Shown here piece by piece: positions 19,466 to 28,530 of a DNA stretch of 64,000 bases. A program made the position numbers and the translations under genes. Source of the stretch: Acidimicrobiia bacterium (GTDB lineage: Bacteria > Actinomycetota > Acidimicrobiia > Spongiisociales > ZC4RG35); the NCBI GenBank assembly GCA_028285585.1, contig JANQOU010000002.1:1-64000 (forward strand), in the 5' to 3' direction. Numbering within the stretch: the stretch's first letter is position 1; each line of letters begins with the position of its first letter. The notes under the pieces are model-generated. The model searched no databases, was not told where the DNA came from, and worked only from the letters and a program-made list of their open reading frames with translations.

Positions 19466-20458
19466 TCAGCCCAAATCTGGCTCGACGCAGACGTCCTTCC
19501 CGACGCCGGGGTTGGGATCGAACACCCGGCCCTCCCCCAGCGAAACACCCACCGCATCAGTGGTCAGGTACGCCTCGATGGCGTCGGCGACAGCCACTGA
19601 TGCAGCCATGACGTACTCCGGTGTGGCGAACAGCTCCGCTTCCGCCCGATTGGACAGGTATCCGAGCTCGAGGAGGGCAGATGGCGTGGCCGGTCTCCTC
19701 AAGATCCCATACGCATCAGAGCCGCGAGTGTTGAGCACAGTCATCACACCGGCATCCGATGCGGCGCTCCAAGCGATGTCGAACTTGCCGAGAGCTTCCA
19801 TGGTGTGGGCCCAGAGCAAGCCGCCAAGCCTCTGCGACTCTTCAGAGTCGTTCTGAACGAACACCTCAACGCCTGGAACATCGGACGGTCCTGGTGTCGG
19901 GGCATTGTGATGGATGGAGACCATGATCCGGGCCTTCAATCGGTCCGCCAGGTGCGCCCTCACTTCAAGCGGCGTCGCGTAGTCGGCGGTCCTGGTCATC
20001 GCCACGGTGAAGCCTCGCACCCTGAGCCGTCGCTCGGTGAGCGTGGCGAGATCCAGATTCAAATCGCGTTCCACCAAACCGGTGGGCGCCACGGCACCGG
20101 TGTCAATGGGCCCGCCGTGGCCGGGATCGATGACGACATCGACCGGACCGAGCGGCACTCCGGTCGCCACCGAAGCTTCGTTGCCGCAAGGAGTCATCAC
20201 TCGATAGCCATCGGACATGACTTTGAGAATGGCCACGGTCACACCGGACGGCGTCAGCAGCCCCAATGGCTGTTGTAGGAGGGTGGTCGACGTCAACTGG
20301 ATGGTTGTGGAGGTGACCGCCTCTGAGTTAGATGTTGTGGAACTGCCGCCCGGTGAGGACGAGTCATTCGGAAGTGCTGTCGTCCCGGGCGTAGCGCCAA
20401 CAGTGCACGCAGCACACAGGAGGGCTATCACCACGAGACCGGAAAGCACTCTTTGCAT
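19466..20458 (-). CDS. N-acetylmuramoyl-L-alanine amidase (Amidase_3)
   Basis: VVIDPGHGGPIDTGAVAPTGLVERDLNLDLA...MVSIHHNAPTP...ALLELGYLSNRAEAE; start taken at MQRVLSGLVV lipoprotein-like signal. Confidence 0.9.
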   Translation of the reverse strand: MQRVLSGLVVIALLCAACTVGATPGTTALPNDSSSPGGSSTTSNSEAVTSTTIQLTSTTLLQQPLGLLTPSGVTVAILKVMSDGYRVMTPCGNEASVATGVPLGPVDVVIDPGHGGPIDTGAVAPTGLVERDLNLDLATLTERRLRVRGFTVAMTRTADYATPLEVRAHLADRLKARIMVSIHHNAPTPGPSDVPGVEVFVQNDSEESQRLGGLLWAHTMEALGKFDIAWSAASDAGVMTVLNTRGSDAYGILRRPATPSALLELGYLSNRAEAELFATPEYVMAASVAVADAIEAYLTTDAVGVSLGEGRVFDPNPGVGKDVCVEPDLG

Positions 20459-20513
20459 GTCGAAGTGGGGACTCTGGCACGGATAGGGATACCGCCTGCG
20501 TATTCTCAGGTTC

Positions 20514-20690
20514 ATGTTCGGGCCTTTGAACGGTGTCAGGGTGGCGTTGGTGTCAGCAGCGGTTGTTGCCGCAATAGCGGCGTTGCTAGCCGGCTTTCCC
20601 GGTGCCGCAATTGTGCTGCTCGTCGGTGTGGCTATTCACGGGGCCGGCTGGCTGTATCTCATGTCACGCCGCTATCCCGACGAGCCCTGA
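20514..20690 (+). CDS. Small membrane protein (58 aa), not in the ORF track
   Basis: MFGPLNGVRVALVSAAVVAAIAALLAGFPGAAIVLLVGVAIHGAGWLYLMSRRYPDEP; two hydrophobic segments. Confidence 0.55.
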   Translation: MFGPLNGVRVALVSAAVVAAIAALLAGFPGAAIVLLVGVAIHGAGWLYLMSRRYPDEP

Positions 20691-20696
20691 GCACTT

Positions 20697-22400
20697 TCAG
20701 AAGCTGAGCGTGCCTGCCAGGTTTGTGGCCACTTCACGGGCCCTCTCCGTCAGCTCTGCCTGGCTGCTCAGCGGATCGGGTCCTGCTTCTGCCGACAAGT
20801 CGGCGTAGATCTTGAGCTTCGGTTCCGTGCCGCTGGGCCGCACCAGCACCCGCCCTTGCTCCCCAAGGCTCATCTCGAGCAGCGATTGCGCACCCAACCA
20901 CGACGGCCTGCTTTCCGCACCGGTTCGATAGTCGGTGAAGTCGGTCACCTCGATGCCGGCCACCGACGAAGGCGGCTCGTCGGCAAGGCGTTCGACGGCC
21001 GTGGCGATCTCTTGCGGTCCAGTGCTGTTCAGCCGTGTTATCGAATGCTGAGCACTTGCCCAAACACCCACCTGCTCCCACATCTCGATGAGTCGGTCGA
21101 CGGGCGTCATCCCAGAGTCGCGAAGTCCCGAGACGAGGTCTGCGAAGACGAGAGCCGCCGAGATCCCATCTTTGTCTCTGACGACTCTGCCGACGGTGAA
21201 TCCGAGCGCCTCCTCGTAGCCGAAGGCAAAGATGCCGACTCCCTGCTCCTCGAGAGCAATCCCGGCGTTAGCAATCCACTTGAATCCGGTCAGCGTCTGT
21301 TCGTGGTGAGCCTCTCTCACCGCCGCGATCTTCTCCAGCATCGGGCTGGAGACAATGGAGTTGATCACAATCGGCACCTGATCGAGATTCCAATGTCTCA
21401 GCACGTAATCGCCGAGCAGCACGCCTAGCTCGTTGCCGGTCAGCGTCCGCCACTCGCCCTGATGACGGACGACGGCAGCGAGACGATCGGCGTCAGGGTC
21501 GTTGGCAATGACCAGGTCGGCGCTGGAATCGGCTGCCTGTCGAAGTGCCAAGTCGAGTGCTCCCGGCTCCTCGGGGTTGGGAAAGCTGACCGTGGGGAAC
21601 GTCCCGTCTGGCTCGCCCTGTTCAGGAACGGAGCGAACCTGTGTGAAACCGGCGCGCTTGAAGACATCGTGGATGAGATCGCCGCCGACACCGTGGATCG
21701 GGGTGTAGACGATCGAAATCTGGGATGGGTGAGGTGCCGGTCGAGCAGCATCGACTTCCTGCCAATAAGCCTCTTCGATTTCGGTTGACAACGATGAGAC
21801 CAACGGAGACGATTCGTCGAAGGCCATCGACAACAGCGGCACCTCCATGGCGGGAGGGGCACTTTCTATGGCTTCCGCTATCGCCACGTCGGTCGGCGGG
21901 ATGATCTGCGCGCCATTGTCGGCATAAACCTTGTAGCCGTTGTCGGCTGGCGGGTTGTGTGAGGCGGTTACGACGACGCCAGCCGCTGCGTGCAGATGCT
22001 TGACGGCAAAGGCGACCAACGGCGTCGGCGCGTAGTCGGCAAAGAAGCGAACCTTTAGACCGGCGGCCGCGAGGACTCCGGCTGCGTCTTCAGCGAACCC
22101 TCGGCTGGTCGGCCTGGCATCGAAGCCGATGACAACGGGTCTCTCGCTTCGCTCGCTGGTGTCGAGAAGATAGTCGGCCAAGCCCCGCGTCGTGCGAATG
22201 ACCACGGCCCGATTCATCCTGTTGGGGCCCGCGCCTACCTCACCTCTGATGCCTGCGGTGCCGAACTGGAGATGGGAGTCGAGGCGTGCCGACAGCTCGT
22301 CGTAGTCTGCGGCATCTACGAGAGACTCCATCTCGCGCCGCGTCTGTGGATCTGGGTCCGAGTCGATCCAGTCCCTCGCTCGCTGAATCAGGTCGTGCAA
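20697..22400 (-). CDS. Phosphoglucomutase/phosphomannomutase
   Basis: GVVVTASHNPPADNGYKVY active-site motif; VIANDPDADRLAAVV; LVRPSGTEPKLKIY. Confidence 0.93.
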   Translation of the reverse strand: MHDLIQRARDWIDSDPDPQTRREMESLVDAADYDELSARLDSHLQFGTAGIRGEVGAGPNRMNRAVVIRTTRGLADYLLDTSERSERPVVIGFDARPTSRGFAEDAAGVLAAAGLKVRFFADYAPTPLVAFAVKHLHAAAGVVVTASHNPPADNGYKVYADNGAQIIPPTDVAIAEAIESAPPAMEVPLLSMAFDESSPLVSSLSTEIEEAYWQEVDAARPAPHPSQISIVYTPIHGVGGDLIHDVFKRAGFTQVRSVPEQGEPDGTFPTVSFPNPEEPGALDLALRQAADSSADLVIANDPDADRLAAVVRHQGEWRTLTGNELGVLLGDYVLRHWNLDQVPIVINSIVSSPMLEKIAAVREAHHEQTLTGFKWIANAGIALEEQGVGIFAFGYEEALGFTVGRVVRDKDGISAALVFADLVSGLRDSGMTPVDRLIEMWEQVGVWASAQHSITRLNSTGPQEIATAVERLADEPPSSVAGIEVTDFTDYRTGAESRPSWLGAQSLLEMSLGEQGRVLVRPSGTEPKLKIYADLSAEAGPDPLSSQAELTERAREVATNLAGTLSF

Positions 22401-23399
22401 CTATCGGGCTTTCTGCTGCCAGCGCCACGAATCGGCGCACATCTCTGCAAGGTCGCGCTTTGTGGCCCACTCCAGGTGCTGCTGTGCTTTCGATGCATCG
22501 GCCCAGTTGGCCCCGACGTCGCCGGCCCGCCGCCCGACGACTTCGTAGGGAACCGGTTGGCCGCTGGCCAACTCGTAGGCGTTGATGATCTCGAGCACGC
22601 TGCTCCCCTGCCCAGTGCCTAAGTTGTAGATGTGTGTCCCCGGGTCGTCGAAATGGCGATCGAGAGCCGCGACGTGGCCTTCCGCCAGGTCGACAACGTG
22701 TATGTAGTCACGGACGCCGGTGCCGTCATGTGTGTCGTAGTCGTTGCCGAACACCTGCACTTTTGGCAGCTCGCCGAACGCGACCTTGGCCACGTAGGGC
22801 ATCAGATTGCTGGGTACCCCCATGGGGTCTTCGCCGATGAGGCCCGACGGGTGCGCGCCAACTGGGTTGAAGTAGCGGAGCAACGTGACCGTCCAATCGG
22901 GGTTGGCAACCCGCACGTCTCGAAGCACCTGCTCCATCATGATCTTCGACCAGCCATACGGGTTGGTGGCGGTCCCTATCGGCATGTCCTCCGTCAAGGG
23001 GAGGCTGAGGGGCTCGCCATAAACGGTGCAGGACGAGCTGAAGACGAAGTTCTGAACACCGGCATCAAGCAACACCTGAAGCAACGAGATGGTGCCGCCG
23101 ACGTTGTTCTCGTAATAGCCGAGCGGGTCCTCAACCGATTCTCCAACGGCTTTGAGAGCCGCGAAGTGCATGCACGCGTCAAACCCGTCTGAGGCCAGGT
23201 CGGCGAGGCGCTCCGTGTCGCGAATGTCGGCTTGGTGGAACTCTGGGGCTGTACCCACTATCTCACCAATTCGCCGTGTCACCGACCGATGTGAATTGCT
23301 CAGGTTGTCGAGGACCACCACCTCGTGGCCGGCCTCCATCAACGAGACAACCGTGTGGCTCCCAATGAACCCGGTACCCCCCGTGACTAGAACACGCAT
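22401..23399 (-). CDS. galE: UDP-glucose 4-epimerase
   Basis: MRVLVTGGTGFIGSHTVVSLMEAGHEVVVLDNLSNS; NPYGWSKIMMEQ; VRDYIHVVDLAEGHVAAL. Confidence 0.93.
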   Translation of the reverse strand: MRVLVTGGTGFIGSHTVVSLMEAGHEVVVLDNLSNSHRSVTRRIGEIVGTAPEFHQADIRDTERLADLASDGFDACMHFAALKAVGESVEDPLGYYENNVGGTISLLQVLLDAGVQNFVFSSSCTVYGEPLSLPLTEDMPIGTATNPYGWSKIMMEQVLRDVRVANPDWTVTLLRYFNPVGAHPSGLIGEDPMGVPSNLMPYVAKVAFGELPKVQVFGNDYDTHDGTGVRDYIHVVDLAEGHVAALDRHFDDPGTHIYNLGTGQGSSVLEIINAYELASGQPVPYEVVGRRAGDVGANWADASKAQQHLEWATKRDLAEMCADSWRWQQKAR

Positions 23400-23424
23400 C
23401 GGGATTGAGGTTAGGCCTGGTGTG

Positions 23425-24438
23425 TCAGGCAACCGGCAGCGACAAGACGAAGCACGACATGTCGCTCGAGTGCCGGTAGGTCAGGTCACCGTCCATCAGT
23501 CGGGCCAGTCGCCTGGCCACAGGCAACCCCAGCCCAACCGATGCGCTGTGGCGATTCTCGCCCAGAGTCTCGAATGGTTTGAAGATCTTCTCCACATCGG
23601 CGCCGTCGATGGCCGGGCCATTGTCACAGACGCGGACTTCCACCCTGTCCCCCACGGCCTCGACTTGCATGGCGATGTGGTCGCCTCCGTGCCTCTGGGC
23701 GTTGCTGACCAGGTTTCTCAAGATCTGACGGGCGCGGCGAGGATCGGCATGAACGCGCCGATCGCTCCCCACCACCTCGACTTCGATCGGCTGATCGACG
23801 ACCTCGAGGACCCGCTCGCACGCCTTGATGACATCAAAGTCCTGGCTGAGTATGGGAACAGTCGAGACATCTTCTCGGTAGGCGATAAGCAGATCCTCGA
23901 TGAGCCAAGAGGCGTCTTCCGCCTGTCGGGCGATGAGCTGGGCGATCTCTCTCCGATTGTCATCGGAGAAGCTGTCGTAGTTGGTGGCCAGTTCTTCTCC
24001 TAGACCGAGCACGGCAGTGATCGGGTTTCTCATCTCGTGAGAGACTGTGGCCAAGAACTCGTCTTTCGCCTGTTTCGCCCGGACCTTCTCGGTCACGTCG
24101 AGCAAGGCTCCTTCGTAGTACTTGAGATTGCCGTTTTCGTCTTTGACTGCTCGTGCTGTGTCCTGAAGCCACACTGAGGTTCCGTCGGGGCGGCGGAGCT
24201 GAACGTCGAAGTCGTAGACGACTCCGGACTCATCGATCGTCGTCAGCCACTGCTCACGTTGCGAGGGATCGACAAACGCTGCATCGACGACCGCCTTCTT
24301 GGCCTCTTCCACGGTGTCGTACCCGAGCAACTCGGCTAGGGCGCTGTTGCCGGCAAGCAGTTTTCCGTCGGGGGCCGTGCGGTAGATCGGCACGGGAATC
24401 CGATGAAACAGCTCGCTGAGCTCCTCGATTTGTGTCAT
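23425..24438 (-). CDS. PAS-domain sensor histidine kinase
   Basis: PAS region, H-box VSHEMRNPITAVLGL, ATPase ILRNLVSNAQRHGG, VCDNGPAID, VGLGLPVARRLA. Confidence 0.92.
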   Translation of the reverse strand: MTQIEELSELFHRIPVPIYRTAPDGKLLAGNSALAELLGYDTVEEAKKAVVDAAFVDPSQREQWLTTIDESGVVYDFDVQLRRPDGTSVWLQDTARAVKDENGNLKYYEGALLDVTEKVRAKQAKDEFLATVSHEMRNPITAVLGLGEELATNYDSFSDDNRREIAQLIARQAEDASWLIEDLLIAYREDVSTVPILSQDFDVIKACERVLEVVDQPIEVEVVGSDRRVHADPRRARQILRNLVSNAQRHGGDHIAMQVEAVGDRVEVRVCDNGPAIDGADVEKIFKPFETLGENRHSASVGLGLPVARRLARLMDGDLTYRHSSDMSCFVLSLPVA

Positions 24439-24478
24439 GTCTTCCTAGATATCGGCACAAAGTCGCGCGATCTCCAGT

Positions 24479-24877
24479 TCAGCTTGAGAAACCTTCCAGA
24501 AACTCGCCGTTCACCTGCCAAAGCCCTTGTGCGTTTGCGGGCAGATCGGCCACTACGACAGGGATCGTCGTCCCGTAGAGCCTGCCGGCCACCGCTGCGC
24601 CGACAGTGAGCATCATGTCTGCTGACTCCAACACAACCGCGGCCGGACCAAGGCCACTTCGGATCAGATCGGCAAACCCGGAGGAGGTGCCGCTCGAACC
24701 GCGAGCGTGAGGCATGGCGAGAACCGTGCCTGTCACGGCAGCGCCTTTCTGTGGGTGATCGGCGTCGACTATCACCCCGGTGTCTGAACTGACCCCTCCC
24801 CAGAAAGAGACGGGCTCGACGAGACGGAGCAGCTGACCCGAGGCGGCTCCGGATACGAGAACTTTCTTGGCTCTCAC
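24479..24877 (-). CDS. Aconitase X small subunit (swivelling domain, DUF126-like)
   Basis: VLVSGAASGQLLRLVEPVSFWGGVSSDTGVIVDADHPQKGAAVTGTVLAMPHARGSSGTSSGFADLIRSGLGP; GTG start overlaps the large-subunit stop. Confidence 0.85.
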   Translation of the reverse strand: MRAKKVLVSGAASGQLLRLVEPVSFWGGVSSDTGVIVDADHPQKGAAVTGTVLAMPHARGSSGTSSGFADLIRSGLGPAAVVLESADMMLTVGAAVAGRLYGTTIPVVVADLPANAQGLWQVNGEFLEGFSS

Positions 24878-26136
24878 AACCACTTGTCCGTCTGGATGTG
24901 CTCGCCTGCCACGGCGCTCTCCACACAATCATGCAGGGAACCGAAGATGACACCCACTCCGAGGTTGCCAGGTGCGTAGTAAGCCCATTTGCCACTGTTG
25001 GTCATGACGTCTCCGGCCACGTCCTCCATGATCGGTGTGATGTAGGTACAGGTGTCGGTGACAAGAGTTGCGCCAAAGGCCTCCACTGTGGCACGCAGTT
25101 GCGAGTCCGCTGCTTGAGCCAGCACGTCACGCGAGGTGTTCACGTAGAACGGAATCGTTGCGCGTCTCCCCCCGCTGACCTCCGCCAGCAATCGAAGCTC
25201 ATCGAGCGAGAAGTGGGGTGTCCCCACCGACACCGCACCCACGATGCCGGAGCCTTTGCTGAGCCGCTCTTTTGCTCGAATCAGGTCGCCGAGATCGAAG
25301 ACGTGCCTCTCCCCCGGCTGTCGGCCACCGCAAGCCGTCTCGACATCGGGAGCCTCCGGTGTCACTCCCACGACATGGAACATCCCAATGGTGCCGGCCG
25401 ACGCTGCTGCTGCACCCAACGCTTTGAGACGATCCTGATCTGCTCGCTGGTCGAGGCCGTTGATCACGGGCACAGCTTGACCAACCAGCTTCCCGATCAG
25501 AAAGCCAATGAGCGGGTATGCGATGTCGCTGTCCAACACCTCGTCTGGGACGTCGATGTCGATCATGACGGTGGCGAGCCTCCCCTCGTCCGTGTGAAAT
25601 CCGGTGAGCGGTGCCCTGCCTGCGAGAGCACAGAGCAGGTCGATGAAGTCGCCGTAGCGTCCTGTCCTGGCACCGATCACAGAGTTTGCGAACACAATCG
25701 CATTCGACTCGCCCCAGGCTATGTGCTGACCGAAAGACGGCGTCGATGAGAGCTGATATGGAGCACATGTCCACGTCGGCCCACAACCCATCGCCACATG
25801 TGCGTCCATGAGAGCTCTCGACTCCTCGGCACGATCGCCTCGGTACAGCTCCGGGTGCAGCAGGTCGAGTGAGGAGACGTTGAGAGTCGTCGGGACACGG
25901 ACGCTTGCATCCATGTCGAGCAGACGGTTTGCGAAGTCGAGCAGAACCGGAGCGTGATAGAGGCAGCCGTCGATGTGAGCCTGAGATATCTCGACGAACC
26001 GGTCTGCTCCATGGGCTTCGGCGACATCGGAGAGAATCTCCATGGCAAATGCTGGAGCCGGGCCCGACTCACCGGCAAGCAGGCTTCGCTCCTCAGCGGT
26101 CAGATGCACAGAGATGACGTTACCCAAGCGGGTCAA
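24874..26136 (-). CDS. Aconitase X catalytic subunit (DUF521-like)
   Basis: SQAHIDGCLYH, VPTTLNVSSLDL, ACGGRQPGERHVFDLGDL, CTYITPIMEDVAGDVMTNSGKWAYYAPGNLGVGVIFGSLHDCVESAV. Confidence 0.88.
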   Translation of the reverse strand: MTRLGNVISVHLTAEERSLLAGESGPAPAFAMEILSDVAEAHGADRFVEISQAHIDGCLYHAPVLLDFANRLLDMDASVRVPTTLNVSSLDLLHPELYRGDRAEESRALMDAHVAMGCGPTWTCAPYQLSSTPSFGQHIAWGESNAIVFANSVIGARTGRYGDFIDLLCALAGRAPLTGFHTDEGRLATVMIDIDVPDEVLDSDIAYPLIGFLIGKLVGQAVPVINGLDQRADQDRLKALGAAAASAGTIGMFHVVGVTPEAPDVETACGGRQPGERHVFDLGDLIRAKERLSKGSGIVGAVSVGTPHFSLDELRLLAEVSGGRRATIPFYVNTSRDVLAQAADSQLRATVEAFGATLVTDTCTYITPIMEDVAGDVMTNSGKWAYYAPGNLGVGVIFGSLHDCVESAVAGEHIQTDKWL

Positions 26137-26139
26137 CGC

Positions 26140-26844
26140 TCAGACGTCGAACGGAAGCTCCGGCTGGTCGTCGGGCCGGTTAAGACGGTGGAGGCCGTTC
26201 CATGGCAGATGGTCCATGAACACCCATGACCTTCTGTGGATCGCACTCGGCCCCATGGCTTGGAGATGGGCCTTATGGGTCGGACAGGGGTAGCCCTTGT
26301 TGGCCTCGAAGTTGTAGCCGGGATATTGCTCGGAGAGGTCGCGCATCATCCGATCACGAGTCACCTTGGCCAGAATCGAGGCCGAAGCGATCGACAACGA
26401 TGTCCGATCACCACGGACGATTTTGCGTGCACCGCCGACGAAGTCCCAGTTGCCGTCCACCAGGATGTGATCCGGCTGTCTGTCCAGCTGTTCCAGAGCC
26501 CTTCGTGCCGCCAGGCGCTGGGCGTCAGACATGCCCAGCTCGTCGCACTCCTCGGCAGTGGCGTGACCGACACTCCAGGTCTCGCACCAGCCGGCGATGC
26601 GATCAAAGAGCGCTTCACGCTCACTCTCCGTGAGCATCTTCGAGTCGCGGATCTTGTACACGCGGCGATCCCTGGGAACAACCGCGGCACCGACCGAGAT
26701 CGGTCCGGCCCAGCTCCCACGTCCGACTTCGTCCACCCCGACCACGACGGTGTCGTCTGCGGTCCAGAGCTCGCGTTCCACGGAAAGGCCCGGGGACGCC
26801 CGTTTCAGGCTCGGGCGCAGACGAGGAGCTGTCGCAGTGGCCAC
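26140..26844 (-). CDS. rnhB: Ribonuclease HII
   Basis: VVGVDEVGRGSWAGPISVGAAVVP, YKIRDSKMLTESERE, SIASASILAKVTRDRMM. Confidence 0.95.
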   Translation of the reverse strand: MATATAPRLRPSLKRASPGLSVERELWTADDTVVVGVDEVGRGSWAGPISVGAAVVPRDRRVYKIRDSKMLTESEREALFDRIAGWCETWSVGHATAEECDELGMSDAQRLAARRALEQLDRQPDHILVDGNWDFVGGARKIVRGDRTSLSIASASILAKVTRDRMMRDLSEQYPGYNFEANKGYPCPTHKAHLQAMGPSAIHRRSWVFMDHLPWNGLHRLNRPDDQPELPFDV

Positions 26845-26881
26845 GACGTCAGAGTAGGCATACCGGCTGACGCGTCGGGAT

Positions 26882-27427
26882 CTAGTTGAGCGTTATGTCG
26901 TCCGGGAACGATGAGACCAGCGACAAGAACCCTGGCTGCCTCCTCAAGACCCTTCGCCATTGCTCCGTCGGGTCTTCGAATGGGTCGTCTGGCGAGGCCT
27001 GCACCACGTACCAGGAGCCAGTGGCGATCTCGGCCTCCAGCTGGCCCTCCCCCCAGCCCGAGTATCCGGAGTAGATCCGGACTTCCGACGATCTGTCCGC
27101 AGGGGGCGGCGAGTCGAAGTCGACCATGTTGAGGCCGGGAACGCCCGTTGGCATTCCTTCTCCGGTCAGGGCCAAACCGATGGCGACCTCAGGCTCTACA
27201 GGCCCTCCATAGTGAACCTGGCCACCTCCGGATGCGTCCTCCCAGTCGGGCAAGTGTGCAGCTACCGGCTGCTCCGTCTCGCGGTTGAGCACCACGCCGA
27301 TGCAACCTTCTTCATCATGCTGGAGTAGCAGGACCACAGTGCGGTAGAAGTTGGGATCCGCCAGATTCGGGGTCGCCAGCAACAGTTTCCCGGCGTGATT
27401 CTCGGGCACGGGGGAATCGTGCCACAC
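26882..27427 (-). CDS. YqgE/AlgH family protein
   Basis: GKLLLATPNLADPNFYRTVVLLLQHDEEGCIGVVLNRETE; IYSGYSGWGEGQLEAEIATGSWYVV. Confidence 0.92.
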   Translation of the reverse strand: MWHDSPVPENHAGKLLLATPNLADPNFYRTVVLLLQHDEEGCIGVVLNRETEQPVAAHLPDWEDASGGGQVHYGGPVEPEVAIGLALTGEGMPTGVPGLNMVDFDSPPPADRSSEVRIYSGYSGWGEGQLEAEIATGSWYVVQASPDDPFEDPTEQWRRVLRRQPGFLSLVSSFPDDITLN

Positions 27428-27464
27428 CTGGAGCCGTGCTGCGGAGCACGACTACCGTGACCAG

Positions 27465-28529
27465 ATGATGCTTCCCTCGGTGCTGCTCCACGATCATCTC
27501 GATGGTGGCCTGCGCCCGGAAACGTGTCTCGATCTCGCCAATCAACACGGTTACAACGACCTGCCGACGAACGACGCTGAAGAACTGCATGCCTGGTTCG
27601 ATCAATCGGCTTCCGGATCGCTCGAGGGTTACCTGGAGTCGTTTGACCACACCATCGGCGTTATGCAGCAGGCCAGTGCGATAGAGCGGGTCGCCTACGA
27701 GGCAGGCGTCGACGTCGCCTCACACGGTGTGGTCTATGCCGAGTTCCGGTTCTGCCCGGGGCTTTTCACCAACCGGGGGTTGACTTTGAACGAGGTCATC
27801 GAGGCTGCGGCGTCGGGATTCTCGAAGGCGGGTGCGGAAACGGGGCTGGTGTGGGGGATCATCGTCGACGCAATGCGTCAATTGGAAGACAGCATGGAAA
27901 TGGCCAGAGTCGCCATCTCATGCCGTGGCTTGGGTGTGGTGGGCTTCGACATCGCCGGGCCCGAGCAGGGCTTTCCTCCAGCCAACCATCTTGCGGCGTG
28001 CCGCCTGGTCAGGGAGTCCGGGCTGCGGCTGACGCTCCATGCCGGCGAGGCCGGCGGAAAGCACGGCGTCGCCTACATGGCACAGGCCATGGACATGTGT
28101 GGAGCCGAGAGGCTGGGCCACGGGATCGAGATCATCAACGACTGCCTTGTCGAGGACGGGAATATCACGAAACTGGGAGCGGTCGCCCGGCGCGTGCGCG
28201 ATCGGCAGATCCCGCTCGAGGTGTGCCCGACGTCCAACATGGCTACGGGAAGCCTGCGACCGGAAGAGCATCCGCTGGGTGCTCTCCATCGGGCCGGGTT
28301 CAACGTCACTCTGAGCACGGACAACCGGCTGATGAGCCAGACGACGATGCCCGCCGAGTTCGAGTTCGCCACTACCCACCACGGCATCACAGTTGACGAT
28401 CTTGCCATCATCACCCGAAGGTCCCTCGCTGCCGCCTTTTGCGACCACGACGTCAAACAACAGCTGTGGCATGACAGGATCCGCCCTGCCTACACCGACG
28501 CCGGGGCTACCCCTGGCGTGCTCCACTGA
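27465..28529 (+). CDS. add: Adenosine deaminase
   Basis: SVLLHDHLDGGLRPET; LTLHAGEAGG; ERLGHGIEI; VTLSTDNRLMSQTT. Confidence 0.93.
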   Translation: MMLPSVLLHDHLDGGLRPETCLDLANQHGYNDLPTNDAEELHAWFDQSASGSLEGYLESFDHTIGVMQQASAIERVAYEAGVDVASHGVVYAEFRFCPGLFTNRGLTLNEVIEAAASGFSKAGAETGLVWGIIVDAMRQLEDSMEMARVAISCRGLGVVGFDIAGPEQGFPPANHLAACRLVRESGLRLTLHAGEAGGKHGVAYMAQAMDMCGAERLGHGIEIINDCLVEDGNITKLGAVARRVRDRQIPLEVCPTSNMATGSLRPEEHPLGALHRAGFNVTLSTDNRLMSQTTMPAEFEFATTHHGITVDDLAIITRRSLAAAFCDHDVKQQLWHDRIRPAYTDAGATPGVLH

Positions 28530-28530
28530 C

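Noticed and set aside
27435-27450. CGTGCT-GCGG-AGCACG hairpin between yqgE and add as an operator
   Set aside because: Short GC-rich dyad in a small divergent gap; no further support.
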